A stretch of 64,000 nucleotides of DNA. It comes from Lytechinus variegatus. Its lineage: Eukaryota > Echinodermata > Echinoidea > Temnopleuroida > Toxopneustidae. Under the pieces are notes generated by a model. It ran no database searches and was not told the DNA's origin. It saw only the letters and a program-made list of their open reading frames with translations. This document shows positions 50,472 to 62,524 of this stretch, one piece after another. Location: the NCBI RefSeq assembly GCF_018143015.1, contig NC_054757.1:6430501-6494500 (forward strand). Direction: 5' to 3'. How positions within the stretch are numbered: the stretch's first letter is position 1; every line of letters starts with the position of its first letter. The position numbers and the translations under genes are program-made.

Positions 50472-51393
50472 TGTTACATATATGAATAATTGTAATAGAA
50501 TTTTAAAAGCAATTACATTTATCTATTAGTTATTTCCCTTTAAGGATAGCCAAGAATTGTAAAGAACATTCCAGGATGTCTTTTTATTATGCAGGCCTTG
50601 CCTATTTTTAAAGGCCAAGGAGTTTTATTGTTGAATAAGGAAAAGCCAAACAATAGAATTGTATTGGTAGTGGAAATGAATAGGCTTAGGTATTTTGTTT
50701 ACACTGTTGATTTCAATGAGGTCATTCAAGAGTGTTCTGGATTTTGACTGCTCCTGAAAGGAGAAAGTTCTTTTGGAAGACAATTCTAGAAGCTTGTAGA
50801 TTAGTCGAAATTTGAGAATGATCTAGAACACTTGTAATTAGTATAAAGCTGCAGATTTTTCAAGATGATCATCACATCATATTAGATCACACCATCACAT
50901 CATATGAGAGCAGGAGATCACATCATATGAGATCACTTCACCAGATCAGATCAGAGTAGTTTATGCATCAATGAACTGTTTGCAGTTATTTTGAGAAATT
51001 ATCAGTTCTCATCGAGATCATCAACATCATCAACCTGTTCAATGAACACGCTTCAACCCATGGATTGCTGAAATTGACTGTTAATCATCATCAACATCGT
51101 CTTCACGGACATTTCAACTCGTTGCAGTGACTCTTATTATTCATCGGACTTCAACATCAGTTTCATCATCGCCATCATTGTGAATTTTCGCCAGTCAACT
51201 GGGATTTTTATCATTTGGATTATTACTTGGATATAGCATCATCACTTCGGGATTTTACATCGGACACTTCAAGAGATTTATGTAAGATCATTATTTGTTT
51301 TATTTTATGTATAATTATTTCCTGTAATAAAAAAAAGGAAAATTCAAACTTTATATTTAAAAATCTTCTGTTATTTGTTGCAGTATCGTAACA
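50472..51393 (+). mobile_element. Solo LTR with 4-bp target duplication
   Basis: 922 bp starting TGTTACATATATG and ending TATCGTAACA, with CTAT on both sides (50468-50471, 51394-51397). A TATA-like TAGTATAAAGC is at about 50838 and an AATAAA signal at about 51327, placed as in an LTR. There is no internal coding region or second LTR in the window, so the provirus has recombined out. TG...CA ends with a 4-bp duplication fit Gypsy-type elements; orientation is judged from TATA and polyA order. Confidence 0.72.
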
Positions 51394-52231
51394 CTATTGA
51401 GACAAAATAAGCAATAATGATGACAAATATGTGTAACTCACTTTTTCATCAAGTCTTCAAAAAGCCATTCAGACAAACTGCATGCTAAATGATCACCCAG
51501 GAGCCTAAAGAACATCTGCGATTTATTAAGAAAGCAGCCATAACTGGCCTTGTTCTAAAATGACCATGACATTTCTCTCATTCTAATGAAGTCAGCTGGA
51601 CTATTCATTATAACCGGTCAAGGAATTCATATTTGAAATAAATCATGAAAATTGAGAAATCATAAGAAAAGAGCAAAGCAGGGCAGGTCCGTAACCCTAA
51701 AACTACTATTTAATAATAAATCTTAATTAAAAAGTAATTTCCTAAGGGAGCAACACTACATCAAGGATATAAAGCTTTTGTCTTCAGAAATCTGAATTAA
51801 TTAGATGAAAATATATATCAAACATTTTTTTGCAGTCTAAAAGTCAATTCAATATTTTGAAAAAATTTAATAGCTAACTCTGACTAATCTTCAGAAATTA
51901 TTATAAGTAGGTTAATTTTTTTTGAAGAACCCGGAATAACGGTTATAAGTTCAGGGTCAAACAAATGGGGACCAGGCAGGAGTTTTCATGTGTTATTTCA
52001 ATAGCTCACCCTAAGCAAAAGTGCATAGCAGCTGCTCTGCAAAAGCCAGGGTAATTATGCCAAATTACTGTAGAGCAATTACAGACATCAGAAGATAGAA
52101 AAAGTGATAGTTCAAAAGCAAAACTAAGCCTCAAACATTATTAGTATTTTTATAACTTCAAATAGTATAGGGCTCTTAAAATTCCTTTACTCAATTAAAA
52201 AAAAACAGTTTATTCTACAACATTATAAGAG

Positions 52232-52535
52232 CACTAGCGTACCTACGGAGTCAAAACCCATGCAAAGGACGTATCCCTGCCCCCTGACGAGCTTGAAGAC
52301 CTTTTTTGCCCCCCTCCCCCCGACGAGCCTGAAAACCTTATTTTGGTTGTCAATTTCTTTTCTGGTTCTAAATCCTATATTTGTGGTTGAAGACCTTTTT
52401 TTGGTAGTCAATTTTTTTCCTGCTACGACATCCTTCATTTTTGATTGAAGACCTTTTTTTGGGGGGGGCTTGTCAAATTTTTGGCGGACCGTTTTGCCCC
52501 CCCCCCCCCTGTGGAAAATCCTAGGCATGATACTG
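52232..52535 (+). mobile_element. Non-autonomous hAT-type element, family J copy 1
   Basis: 304 bp beginning CACTAGCGTACC and ending, inverted, CAGTATCATGCCTAGG. The octamer TATAAGAG flanks it exactly (52224-52231 and 52536-52543). The inside has repeated GAAGACCTTTTTT units and long C or G runs. Overlapping ORFs on both strands are composition artefacts. Confidence 0.9.
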
Positions 52536-52543
52536 TATAAGAG

Positions 52544-54099
52544 TCTGTTATTCATCTCTTGGAAGAAACAGCCACAACAGATTCAAAATGAACAAATGAA
52601 CTCATGCACAGGAGGTTTACCACACTGAGAAGGCATTACACCTGTATTATGATTTTTCATTTTCTTCACAAAATAAAGGAGTAAAACTAATAAAAGTGAT
52701 CCAAACTATTAGGGGAACAGGTGAAAGATCATTTCATAAAGCCTGAACTGTCACTGAACTTTACCTCTGAATGTCCTTGCTCGATCGTGGCAAAAAGTAA
52801 TAAGTGACAATTTAAAGTTAAATTTTTGGTAAATGAGCAAAAGTGACCATACATATTTTGTGTTTGGAGCAAATTAATTTTGAGACTAACAAACACAATT
52901 GACTTTCATATTAAATGCATTTCAGAAGATAAATTAAAAAATAAAACAATATCATTTTAAGATAAACAAAGAGAACCGCGCTCCAAGTGCTTGCAATATC
53001 TAATCTTTTATTTTGTTTTTGCAGAAAATTCATCTCAATAATTAGAGATGAATTTTCTCAATCTCAATAATTAGAGATCCCACTTCTGAACATTGTCCAA
53101 ATTACCGGAATTACATGGTGGAAAAGGCAAGTGTGGGTCAATGAAAATAAAAATGTTACATAAATTATTGCAATCCTTTCAGAAATACACAGAAAATCAA
53201 ACTGAAAGAGCTCCTATACTTTTGTCCCTTGATAGAGGAAAGCTACAAAAATGATGAAATTAAGCTGAAAAGCTGAACTCCCACATAATGCTCCTTTCAG
53301 AAATACATTGAAATCTTGAGAATGATCATATGATCTCACGCATCATTTTGAACAATTTGGCAAAGTATTGATGCATGTTACTTGCGACCTTCTGTCACTG
53401 ACTGGCATGTCAGACTGGGCAAGTGACAATAACCGCAGCCCGGAGGAGAAGAAACAAAAAAATGGACAAGATCTCCAGGAAGAATCATGTGGAATACATG
53501 TCCACATGGAAGGGAGTTTCTCTTGCATGACTGACGATGTCATCCACCGCAAAAAGTTCGAGAATAGACCTTCAGAAATTGATTTGACGCGACTTAAGTT
53601 TGAGGGCAAGTGTTGGATATTTGCAAGTGCAGACACCTTTTAATTGGTTCCAAGAATATGAGGGAGGTGGTTTTTCAGACAGAGACAGAGAGAGGGGGGG
53701 GGGGCAAGAGAAATAGGCAAGAATTCACCTCAAAACGGAGCTAAGTGCTCCCAAGACAACATACAACCTACGACTTCTTTCTTTGTATGTTTAACCTGAA
53801 TTTGCATGCATGTGAGCATTGAGTTCATGTGAGAAAAACCTAGTTTTCTCAGGGCTCGAATGTTTGGTGAAGTTTTGCAAAGATGTGAATGTAAAAAAAT
53901 GTCAAAGTCAAACATTTGTATTCTAACTGTTCAAACTGCGTGCTTACATGTACATGTTCAAAAGGTTCACAAATTGTTTGTGGGGGTCACTTGGATTTGA
54001 TTTACATTGGTAAGAAGTTTTGAAGAAAAAAAAAATTTTAAGTACTCGCAAACGAATAGAAATAGTTATAGTATTCTTATATATCCTCATTAATCCACA
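52544..54099. other. Unassigned sequence holding the doubtful ORF at 53368
   Basis: A short duplication (CTCAATAATTAGAGATGAATT) is at 53033-53078. A G run is at about 53694. Otherwise nothing recognised; 51398-52223 is also empty. Confidence 0.45.
53368..53643 (+). CDS. Doubtful 91-codon ORF
   Basis: A plus-strand frame of 91 codons has a mixed, fairly protein-like composition: a Lys/Glu/Gln-rich middle (SPEEKKQKNGQDLQEE) and a C-terminal part with alternating hydrophobic residues ending KFEGKCWIFASADTF. The local sequence is less AT-rich than its surroundings. Against it, the opposite strand is open for 97 codons over the same bases, no splice signals or promoter stand out, and I recognise no family. 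It could be an unspliced exon fragment, a decayed gene or chance. Confidence 0.15.
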   Translation: MMHVTCDLLSLTGMSDWASDNNRSPEEKKQKNGQDLQEESCGIHVHMEGSFSCMTDDVIHRKKFENRPSEIDLTRLKFEGKCWIFASADTF

Positions 54100-54352
54100 C
54101 TTTGCCACTCTCGACCCAGGTGCTAAATGGGTACCCAGTAGGATGTGAAAGTCATTGTAGCTTGTCCAGTACTGTGTGCGCCTCACAGGCGACTGACTGG
54201 AATACTCCCCAGGGAGTGGAGGATGTGCACACATTGTGTGCGGGAATGACTGATTGAATCCGATGACCGGGGTAATAATATATCTGTAAAGCGCTTAGAC
54301 ACGTCGTTCCGATGGATTAAGCTCTATATAAAAGCGAATTATCATTATTATT
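54100..54352 (+). mobile_element. 5'-truncated SINE
   Basis: Lacks the tRNA-like head but shares CTCGACCCAGGTG and AAATGGGTACC with the SINE at 59236. It ends with GTAAAGCGCTTAGACACG, CTATATAAAAGCG and an ATTATT tail. Confidence 0.75.
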
Positions 54353-56393
54353 AATGTCATTATCACATACCAATAACAATTCTATACATTGTGCATAAAG
54401 TGAAAGTTGCAGGCCCTACTTACCACCAATTCATCATCTCAATCCGAGATACATTTCCGATACGATAATTCCTCTCACTGATGCGCAATGATCACAAGGG
54501 ATATAACACACCTTTTTTTTGTCTTCCACTCATTCAAATTGGGGTCAGATATCCGCTAAGCTGATTCACTATAGTCCAAAGTTTCCTGCCCGCTCTCGAG
54601 ACACAAAGATAATACCGTTACCATGACAACCTCATTACACATTCTTAGGGGTAAGTCCTGAAGTCCGTTGGGGGATTTTGGTAATTTGCAACATTGGGCC
54701 CGTAGTCATGATGTATGGTGTATATTTAGATGATGCGGTTGATCTGACTCTGAGGCTATATTCAAAGATGGAGTATAGCTAATTAATTACATTGATATGA
54801 TCACTCAGATCGACAAGTTACCATATGGACATAAAAGCATACAACTTTTGGTATTGAACATACAATATAAAATCTGAGATGATATAGAGATTTTCTTTTT
54901 TCTTTTTCCCTTCTTTAAAGTGGGTATTGAATAATTGTACTTCATGGGTGACTGACTGACTTTACAACAAAAAACTGGTATTTTTAATAAACTTCTGGAT
55001 TATTTCATCTTTTGCAGTTTATGAATGACCCTATTTGATACACATGTATATTTGGGGTATTAGAAATAATAATTCTATTGATGATATGTAAAAAAAAAAA
55101 AGTTCTAGATTGGATTTTATGTGGATTGTAGGCCTTTATAAAGATAATGGCAAGTTGGAATGTCAACGCATCATCCAGAAGTTGACTGAACTAAAATGGC
55201 AAACCAATCAGAAATCAGCGTTTTCTTACTTGGCTAAGAGCCAGAAATAATTTGCTTTGAAGTGGAATGCAAATTCAGAAAAAAAATGCTTGGCAGTTCC
55301 GAGCTGAATTCTAAACAGCTCCCCCTCTTGGTAAAAGACAGTATAACTTTGCTGGAGGCTGTTCTGGTTTGCAGCAAATTATCTATCACAATCATGGCTA
55401 ATATAATCATGCATGCATCTATTTCATTTTTTTATTTGTGTGAGACCAAGGCCTCCAAATAAATCCAGGCACCAGCATGGGGGGGGGGGGGGACGAAATC
55501 AGAAAGATAAGCGGAATAGTAACTTATGTGCATCATGATTTGAATTTTTTTGTTTTATTTTCTTACAATGAAATATAATAATCAGATTGGAATTTTTAAT
55601 GAGTATTTCAATTTGCAGAAAGAATGCATAGTACAAACAAAGGTCTAAACAATAAATACAAATCTTTCCCCCAAATTATCAAATCTTTACCCACAATGTG
55701 CACCAATAAAACTAAGAACTTGATGTAAAACCTCCCTATCATAACTACCAGTACATGTATTCTGTCAACTCCTGAATTCGTCAGTGATTTTAAGAACCTG
55801 CACTAGCCTAATTTGTGGTCAAATTTTCAATCTTGAGATTTTTGCATATTTTGAAAGCCTGTCATTAACTCTATAGAAGTACCAAATTTCAGATCATATA
55901 GATTCTGATTATTAAAAGAATAACAGCACACATAAATCTCGCAAAAAAGACAGCACATACCCCTCCTTTGATTTTATAAAGTGGCCTAAACCATTCTTTC
56001 TATAGTATAGCAGTCTCCGGAATGGCGTGCAGAGGTCAATAACCTGACCTAGATGTTCTGCATATGCATTGAATGATTTTACAAACTGGTTTGTGCCGCT
56101 AAAAACTTGGTATTTAATTAACAATGCGCGTGGTAACTCCCTGTATTTCTTTAAAATAAAAAGTTTTTGAAATGCATACCTGCACTTCATTTCAAATATT
56201 GATTTTGCATACTATAAAATGATATATCATATTTTGGGGACGAGCCGAGGTTTGTGCCAGTTCTTGAAGTACTTGAAGGGCATCTTTTTTTCTCTACAGA
56301 AATGTTGGAAAGTATCAGTTCAGAATGGAAGATAATCAATATTAATACACTCTGAAGAAAATTCTTTTGAAACTTGTAACAATCCCCCCATGC
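54353..56393. other. Unassigned sequence with one X-box match
   Basis: The part at 54440-54650 is mixed in composition and may be regulatory; the remainder is AT-rich. A G run is near 55480. No exon found. Confidence 0.4.
54617..54630. promoter_or_regulatory. RFX-type X-box match
   Basis: GTTACCATGACAAC matches the near-palindromic X-box GTNRCC-N(0-3)-RGYAAC bound by RFX factors of ciliary genes. One match in 64 kb can arise by chance; no ciliary gene start is visible beside it. Confidence 0.3.
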
Positions 56394-56401
56394 CCACTGA
56401 C

Positions 56402-56660
56402 CATTAGCGTACCTATGGGGGGGCAGACTGGGCCCCCCCCCCCGATAAGTCACAACCCATCCCTGCCCTCCCCCCCTGACGAGTCACAACTGATCCCTGA
56501 TGAGCCGCAAGTGGCCCGCTCCTTTGAACTTGAATTGAAGACCATTTTTTTGTTTACGAAATCCTTTATTTGTTGTTGAAGACCTTTTTTTTTGCTTGTC
56601 ACATTTTTGGTGTACGAATTTGCCCCCCCTCCCCTTTGGAAAATCCTAGGTACGCCACTG
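56402..56660 (+). mobile_element. Non-autonomous hAT-type element, family J copy 2
   Basis: 259 bp beginning CATTAGCGTACC and ending GGTACGCCACTG (inverted: CAGTGGCGTACC). CCACTGAC is duplicated on both sides (56394-56401 and 56661-56668). Same family as 52232-52535. Confidence 0.9.
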
Positions 56661-56668
56661 CCACTGAC

Positions 56669-57927
56669 CTCAGAAAATTATGTATAGGGGGAGGGGGTAG
56701 CTCCATTGAAAGGTTGAGATGCAAGTTGAGCATGACCCTTGTTTAAGGGTAACAAAACAAACCAGAAAAGGGGCCTTTTTTACTTGAAAATGTTTCACTT
56801 CAAAAATGAAAGAAAAGGAAAATAAACAGGTGACATATTTCTGTCAACAAATCAGAAAATCTTTTTAATATGCAAATAGAACGCCTGTAATAACGACCTT
56901 GGGAGGATAAAACTGGTACGTCTTCTGACTGATTGAATCTATCAAGGGCAAAACAGGTCTGGTTGGGAAAGGAAAGGGAGTGGAAGGAAAAGGAAGGATA
57001 GAAAACTCTGATATCGTGAAAGTTGATGATTTATTAAAGAGAGAGAGCGTGCTGGTCCCTCACGCCATGTTAAGTAGTGACCAAAAATATCAGTTCTAAA
57101 TAGAGAAATGAGGTAGAAATTCAAGATCTAAAAGAAGGTTAGGTCAGCAATTTTCTAGCATCTGAAATAGAATATATTCCAAAACTTCACTATTAGCAAA
57201 TTATACAAACACCTGAACAGATGCTCCCTGCTTCAATAAGTAGGTGAGACTGTTAGATTTCAGCAGTCTCCCCCCCCCAAAAAATAAATAAATAAACTGT
57301 CTTAAAAAAGGCTAAAAAGTCAAGAATCTTTGGTGTTGCATTCAAATATTAGATTTTTTTAAGGAGAGGTGGGGGATTGGTAACACATCTTATTTTCATT
57401 CCCAAAGCTACTCATACATATTTTTGATAAATATACTCAGCTATGCATAATATTGCAGATTTTCTTTTAAACCGAACTATACAATTAATTTCATACTTGA
57501 CAGTGAATTTATTTATAAAGATAGAAAATCAATCAGGAATAATCTATTCCTGTTAATTCATTCAATCACCTTCACCAACGGTAATTAATTCTCATTGTCC
57601 TCTAAAAAAAATAAAAGCAAACTCAGTATGGTAGTATCAAAAGTAGCACCCATGACATGCATGCACATATTGTACATCAAACCAATCAATCTCTGAGAAA
57701 AATATATCAATTTTGTCTCGGATTTTGACAAGTAGGAGAAAGAACAGACATGATCAATCCAATTTATGTCTTCTTCATTGGACATTGATATCTTACGCAG
57801 GAAATGAATGAATACAGGAAGCCAGAGGAATTGTGGTTATGGAGTAAAATGACATATGAGATGTGGAATGAGGGTAATTTGAAGGATTGTGATCTGTTTA
57901 TGGTGTCTGCAAAAAGATAGAGTTAGT
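56669..57927. other. Unassigned AT-rich sequence
   Basis: Short purine-rich patch at 56965-57000 and a C/A run near 57270. The stretches 58394-59235 and 59523-59967 are likewise without recognised genes. Confidence 0.45.
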
Positions 57928-58393
57928 AGGTGGTTTCAAACCGCCTCGATCACAAGAATCCCTGTTAAATTACGAGAACTTTTTAACGCTAGAAAATACC
58001 TGTTAATTATTCCTGCATTCACACCGCCCCGAAACACATCCTTCGGGATAAGTTACGAGCATGCGCAGTATGGTCTGATAAGCAGGCAAGGCGCGAGATT
58101 CAAAATCACTAGCCCAGCAGCCACCCACGCCGCAGCACCCGACGACACGCTGGGCTAAAAGTTCCCGTAATTTGCTTTCACATTGCCAAAATACCTGTGA
58201 CCTTGGAAAATCCCCACGAAATTTCTCGTAATTTCTCCAAGTACCTACTATTTAGCGGGTATTTTCTTTCGGGGAAATTACGCGTAGTTTGCTTTCACAT
58301 TACCAAAATACCAAAAATAAATCTGATCGGGGTAAACTTCCCGATCAGAGAATACCTGGAACTGGCGAACTTCGAGGCGGTCTGAAACCACCT
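57928..58393 (+). mobile_element. TA-flanked DNA element, family D copy 3
   Basis: 466 bp, same orientation as copy 2. The right edge reads CCACCTTG, so the TA there is lost or the flank has changed. ORFs at 57889 and 58197 are element sequence. Confidence 0.86.
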
Positions 58394-59235
58394 TGTATGG
58401 CAAGTACATTTAGAATCATCAGTGCTAATAACTAAAAGCAATCATGATACAATAATTGATTTCACGTTATTTAGGTTCACATCATCTAGCTCTACCATAC
58501 CATAAAGATATATTAAATGATACATAGTCGCTTGAGGATCGCTTGAAGTTTTGACTTATGACACTAGCTTAAACTAAATTCCAATATTATCAGTGAAAGT
58601 ATAAATTTTTAAGGCTACTCTCGAAACTGTGCATTATCTGATTCTGAGGTATGCAAATAAATAAAGAGTAACCTGATCTCATATTTCTACTAAATTATGA
58701 GATCAGAAGAACTACATATTTTGTTATTTCAGATAATATATTAGGTCAAAGGTAAAGGAATTTATGTAGCTGAATAGATTTAAGGATAGGAGCTCATGTC
58801 AGATATGATTTTCCTACAGAAAATATGAGATTGGCAAACTCATAAATCCAAGCAAACAAGCTACTAATGTTATTTAAGACCATGGAAATCATTATATTCA
58901 TAAGTTCATATCTAAAGGGGCTTTAGAAACTAGTATTTCATCATTAAGATACTGCTAGTCACTTCTTGTGCAAAATGCAGACAATATTTCACTTGAGTAA
59001 TTGGACTGAGGTTAACCTAAATGATCTTCCGTGCCAGTAGTCATAGAAGATGATCTTAACAAGACACTGTCTGCACTAGATTAACACGTAAATTATGACC
59101 TCCCGAGTCCTTTCTCCAACTCATTCAGACAAGCCAACAATCACATTTTATCATGAATGAACCATAATTCCAGACCCATCTAAGTAAAAAAAAAATACAA
59201 TTCTGTTTATCATTATCATTATTATTTACAAGTTT

Positions 59236-59522
59236 GGAGCGCCGTGGCCCAGTGGATTAGTCTCCAGACTTTGAAACAGAGGGTCGTGGGTTCAAATCCC
59301 AGCCATGGCATCATTTCCTTCAGCAAGGAATTCATCCAAAGTGTGCTGCACTCGACCCAGGTGAGGTAAATGGGTACCGGCAGAAAGTAATCCCTCAAAA
59401 GGCTGTGTGCACCTGAATAGGTAGCCTAGCTTAGCCGGGTAATAATAATAGCAGGGACCGCTGGGAGAACAGTTTTCGGTACTGAAGTGGCTACCCTGGG
59501 TAAATATATCATTTATTATTAC
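59236..59522 (+). mobile_element. tRNA-derived SINE with intact A and B boxes
   Basis: A tRNA-like head carries an A box (TGGCCCAGTGG, 59245-59255) and a B box (GGTTCAAATCC, 59289-59299) at normal spacing, which would recruit RNA polymerase III. An unrelated body follows, sharing CTCGACCCAGGTG and AAATGGGTACC with 54.1 kb, and the end is an ATTATT-type tail. The 99-codon minus-strand ORF across it is spurious. Confidence 0.85.
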
Positions 59523-59967
59523 CATTATTCTCTCAAATTCTAAATTCAATCTTTGGAAATAATCATGAATCTTCCTTGTAAAAAAATACATTTAATTAAT
59601 ACACTGTAATTAATGCACGATCTTTCAAGTACCTTGAAAAAGTGGACCCCTTAAACCCCCCCCCCTCTATCTGTCAATCCTGGCCAAACATCTCAGTATG
59701 TGTGAACAAATCACAAACTGATTAGGTAAAGATGAGCAAATTGGCAAGATGGTTTTAGTTTGGCAGGTGAGGATAAAGAGATCAAAACGAAAGCTAAACT
59801 AGCCATGATCAAGTCATTAGTCATCGGTGATGATTGAGCCAGAGGGACACCAGACCTGTAGACAAGGATCAAAGGCGATGACATAGGGGTCTCCCACACA
59901 CCTTCTTGAATCTTGACGTCTGTTTCTCACCCCATCCCCTAAAACATCCGTGTCTTTCCACCTGTCC

Positions 59968-60722
59968 CTGTCTGCACCATCCCGAGTTTTCAAATTTGAT
60001 TTCCGATCCGGCAAATTATCCCGATTTGAACAATCTTGAGATTATTTGTAATGGAGACGCAATTATCGCGCTAGTTCGTAGGATTAATCTCGAGATTGTA
60101 ATCCCAAGTCAACTTGGGATTATTTGCAAGATAGCACGCTATTTTACGAAGCATCGCGCTAATTCGCAGGTGCAGACGCACTCGGGATTTTTCATTCAAG
60201 GCGTCAGACCATAATGCATCGATGCCCCGCTCTTCTTGCGATGGTGGAGACAGGGTTTCTTGAATCTCGAGATTAATCGCGAAGAGGTCCGATCGGGCTA
60301 AAATCTCAAAATTGAGCAAACTCGGGATGGTGCAGCACCGCCTATATAGATCCCTAGTTGACTTGGGATTGCAATCTCGAGATTAATCCTACGAACGCGA
60401 CAATTGCATCTCCAGTGCAAATAATCTCGAGATTGTTCAAATCGGGATATGTTGCCGGATCAGAAATAGCGCGCTAATTTGAAAACTCGGAATGGTTCAG
60501 ACGGCCCTGGTAAAATTGGAAATAAAAATGTCCTGATGAGCTATTCATATACATATTTTATTTTATTAAAACAGGGTAGCCCTGTAAATAAACAGAATGG
60601 TGGTCCAACCTCTTTCTAAAAAAAAACATTGCAAACTTATAGGCACATTTATGCAAATAACTCAAAACATAAGTTTTAATTCTGAGCTGGACCTACAACT
60701 CGGGATGGTGCAGCACCGCCTT
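59968..60722. mobile_element. Cluster of family E element copies
   Basis: A near-complete copy runs from 59968 (TGTCTGCACCATCCCGAG) to about 60343 (GATGGTGCAGCACCGCC). It is followed at once by a half copy in inverted arrangement ending GGTTCAGACGGCCC at about 60508. A further short end fragment (GATGGTGCAGCACCGCC) is at about 60703-60720. This looks like nested or repeated insertion. Confidence 0.8.
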
Positions 60723-60803
60723 ATGTCTGTCTGTCTCTCACTCTATCTTCCCTCACTCAATCTGTTTCACCTCAAATCTCCCTCATATCCATCTTCTGAT
60801 CTA

Positions 60804-61278
60804 TTTGAGTCACTTTAACCATGGGAGATGGGATTAAGGCATCTATTATCATTTAGGGGAAAATATAGAAGAGATTATACACCTCTTTTCTTTCTTTTTT
60901 TCACCTTTTCTATCTCCAGTTCATGTTCTTCTGTTCTTTCTTGTTTCTCCCTCATCCATTCACAACAGAGTATTTCTGAAGGGCCAAAGTAAAAATTGAA
61001 TTGATCCCATCTACTTTTTCTTTGATTGGTAACGAAATTAACCATTAAAGTTTATTTTCTTTTAATTTTGTAATTTTTATACTAGCATACCACCATGTCT
61101 TTCTCTCTCTTTCTCCCTCTCCCCCACTCCTTCTTTCCCTCTCTATCTATTTCTCTCCCTATCTCTTATTCTCCCTCTCTCTTTCTCTTTATCACTCCTA
61201 CCACCTTCTCCTCCCTCACTTTCTCACCTTTTGAGTCATTACATCAAGGGAGCTGGGATTAAGACACCCATCATCGCT
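60804..61278 (+). repeat. Paired direct repeat after pyrimidine tracts
   Basis: TTTGAGTCACTTTAACCATGGG with GGGATTAAGGCATCTATTATC at 60804 recurs as TTTGAGTCATTACATCAAGGG with GGGATTAAGACACCCATCATC at 61232. Each lies just after a pyrimidine tract, so an older duplication of about 430 bp is likely. Confidence 0.6.
61098..61230 (+). repeat. Pyrimidine-rich tract
   Basis: CTCTCTTTCTCC-type runs. A shorter tract at 60725-60800 has the same character, and each is followed by a related unique word (see the paired repeat entry at 60804). Confidence 0.85.
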
Positions 61279-62524
61279 TCAGTCACAACGAGAGTTCAAA
61301 GAAACATCATCATCACAAAAACCTGGCCGAGACCAAGTTTCAGGGGAATGTTTCGTCTGGCCTCTCATCCATGCATAACCATGGCGATCGTCAAAAAGAC
61401 CGAAAATGTCACACTTTCCAGGCATACGACAACCCTTGGAGGGTTAGATCACAAAGGCAAATGCGGCACTTGCTTTCCAGCATTCACGATACCAATCTTT
61501 TTTATGTACACGCACCTCCTAAAACCTACAAAACAAGCCTCTCCTGAATGTTTGCACAGGGTCAATTAAAAACCTGACAGGGTTTAATTGGGAATTAAGT
61601 AATTCGATTAAACTAAATTGGAAATTTAATTGATTAATGATCCATCCAGGTATAGGTGGATGCATATAAGGGTAACTGAGGTGTTTACACTTAAGTACTG
61701 CAAATGATGCCCACTGAATACATTCAGTTTTTGAATAAGCAATGTGTAAACTAAACAAACATTAATGTAAAGATATTTACTTATACGCAAAAAAGTCTAA
61801 TTATATCTCCTTGACTGATTTTTATAAAGAGTTTTGCAACAGTCAATTACAAGTCACAGGTTTTTACAAGGAAATGTTAACACCCTTCAGAATGAATTCA
61901 TTCATAATTTCAACTCTCTATCCTGGTCTTGAATAAATAAATGGCTACTTAAATGAGAACACTTCTGCGGTTTGCTATATTGTGTTGAAAGAGCGCCCAA
62001 ATCTTGGGCATTTTCAAAAAAAGATTTGTGTTGAATAAAAATTGCACATGAATGAACAGGTGCATGTGATATATACCAAATAAAGTTTGTCAGATCACTT
62101 TTCATGGGACACATTGTACCATGTAACAATTCATGAGATTACAACTAAAATATAATACGCGTTGGAACTTGAGCGAGGCGTACTACTCAGCTCTTTGTGA
62201 TACATATCCCAGTTGGAATTACTACAAAGGAAGTGAACAATGTGCTCTATTAGATAACAAGAGTAATCATATTTTTATTTTCAAACCAGATGAAGTCGAT
62301 CATCATCGATGTTCAGGCATGAGATGAAATTGGAATATTATTTTCAAATCATCATCAGGAGACAGCCGCTGGTCATCAAACTGAGAAACATCTCTTTACA
62401 CTGGCTCAACATTCAATAATGTCCTGTTTTACTGGTAGAAAACAAGTCTATCAATATAAGAGGACACGTCTGAGAATTCATCTCGCATCAATCTTCTCTT
62501 TACAGAAGATACACTTACATGACA
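61279..62524. other. Unassigned sequence
   Basis: The first 230 bases are mixed in composition, with a 112-codon plus-strand ORF at 61231 that matches no family I know; the remainder is AT-rich. Confidence 0.4.
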
